Assembly (NCBI GenBank): GCA_001512945.1
Contig: LFTF01000040.1
Location: forward strand, 4,992-10,769
From: Clostridiales bacterium DTU023
Lineage (GTDB): Bacteria; Bacillota; Clostridia; Saccharofermentanales; DTU023
Direction: 5' to 3'
DNA: 5,778 nucleotides
Position 1 is the stretch's first letter, and the number at the start of each line of letters is the position of its first letter. This document shows positions 5,203-5,778 of the stretch, piece by piece. The position numbers were made by a program, and so were the translations under genes. The notes beneath the pieces were generated by a model. The model did no database searches and was not told the DNA's origin. It saw only the letters and a list, made by a program, of their open reading frames with translations.

Positions 5203-5778
5203 ATTCTTTGGACCAGTAAAGTGTTGACCCCAGTAAAATCGATACGGTTGACACGGGTCGTTGTAGCAACCGACTCCGACTTGGGAGTAGCATGGATTCA
5301 TAATGTTTTTGCGATGTCCTGGCGATTCCATCCAGGCCTGAACGACCCGTTCCGGGCTTCGTTGGCCTGCTGCAATATTCTCAGCAGCAGAACCATAGGC
5401 AATCGTAATGGTTGAATGCCAAGCTTTGCCGTTCGGCCGAGTATGGCTGAATAATTTCACGAGTTCTTGCGCACGAACGCGAGAGGATGATCGAAGTGAC
5501 TTATTCGTCGCCACCGGTGATAGGCCCGCTTTAGCCCTCTCAATATTTATAAGCCGCACGACCTCCGCTTCAAAATCACCATAGTAGCATGCGCCAGCGG
5601 GTAGATCGGTTAGATTTGCAGCCTGTGTCGTTGTTGTTATAGGAGCAACTGTGGTCGTAGTTGTTGCAGGGGCAACCGTGGTCGTGGTGGGAGCAACAGT
5701 GGGCGTGGTTGATGTCGATGTAAGAACAATCTTCGCCGTTGTTTTGAGGGGGGGCGTAGTCGCCTTTTGTGTTGTCTT
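5200..5778 (-). CDS. CAP-domain (SCP/PR-1, YkwD-like) secreted protein with Thr-rich linker; partial, N-terminus beyond right edge
   Basis: The frame is open from its TAG to the right edge, giving 192 visible residues, so the true start and any signal peptide lie outside. Residues about 1-55 are low complexity, rich in Thr, Ala, Pro and Lys, with three VAP units separated by runs of four or five Thr (about 28-50), a typical wall or export linker. A C-terminal CAP domain begins near ACYYGDFEAEVVRLINIERA. It shows FSHTRPNG (111-118), AENIAAGQ (132-139), SPGHRKNIMNP (152-162) and YWGQHFTGPKN (182-192). His112, Glu133 and His155 are the expected cavity residues; four cysteines (64, 163, 171, 176) could form disulphides outside the cell. 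CAP proteins of this bacterial class are usually secreted and mostly of unknown function. A GTG at 5559 could be mistaken for a start, but it lies inside the CAP domain and has no ribosome binding site. Confidence 0.88.
   Translation of the reverse strand, partial: KTTQKATTPPLKTTAKIVLTSTSTTPTVAPTTTTVAPATTTTTVAPITTTTQAANLTDLPAGACYYGDFEAEVVRLINIERAKAGLSPVATNKSLRSSSRVRAQELVKLFSHTRPNGKAWHSTITIAYGSAAENIAAGQRSPERVVQAWMESPGHRKNIMNPCYSQVGVGCYNDPCQPYRFYWGQHFTGPKN
5631..5712 (-). repeat. Thr/VAP repeat coding region within the CAP gene
   Basis: In the minus-strand frame this stretch encodes repeated units of VAP followed by one optional residue and four to five Thr: VAP-TTTT, VAP-ATTTTT, VAP-ITTTT. 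At the DNA level it gives imperfect copies of roughly 21-27 bases such as GTTGC-CCC-TGCAACAAC. Such Thr/Pro linkers often separate a membrane or wall anchor from an extracellular domain, and unit number may vary between strains. Confidence 0.75.

Overview
The window looks like ordinary metabolic DNA from an anaerobic Firmicute, most likely a butyrate-forming clostridial-type bacterium. The evidence is a phosphate butyryltransferase/butyrate kinase pair, strong AGGAGG-type ribosome binding sites, AT-rich promoters inside roughly 50% GC coding DNA, and a secreted CAP-domain protein of the kind common in Gram-positives. I cannot name the genus from sequence alone, and I see no mobile element, CRISPR array, tRNA or rRNA.

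Layout, left to right. On the minus strand, reading out of the left edge, is the 5' end of butyrate kinase (buk, 37 codons visible), preceded by a complete phosphate butyryltransferase gene (ptb). A 219-bp divergent intergenic region (1091-1309) carries a plausible promoter for each direction. On the plus strand follows a tight three-gene operon for an E. coli XdhABC-type molybdenum hydroxylase: the Mo-cofactor subunit (xdhA), the FAD subunit (xdhB) and the 2x[2Fe-2S] subunit (xdhC). xdhB and xdhC overlap by one base. After xdhC come two hairpins, the second a clear bidirectional terminator. A convergent minus-strand gene shares this terminator; it encodes a CAP (SCP/PR-1/YkwD-like) protein with a Thr-rich VAP-repeat linker and runs off the right edge.

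How the genes work together. Ptb and Buk convert butyryl-CoA to butyrate and conserve ATP. XdhABC would hydroxylate a purine such as hypoxanthine or xanthine, or another N-heterocycle, passing electrons from the Mo centre through two [2Fe-2S] clusters to FAD. Their divergent arrangement is compatible with purine breakdown linked to butyrate fermentation, but that link is inference. The CAP gene appears unrelated and lies beyond the terminator.

The points most worth checking are: a hairpin between ptb and buk that could bring a distant Shine-Dalgarno next to the buk start; a 45-residue charged C-terminal tail on XdhA with an ETKTP repeat; a Gln at the purine-binding Glu position of XdhA; repeats and a palindrome around the xdhA promoter; and a CAP gene that simple ORF calling would truncate at an internal GTG. 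I found no convincing previously undescribed system.
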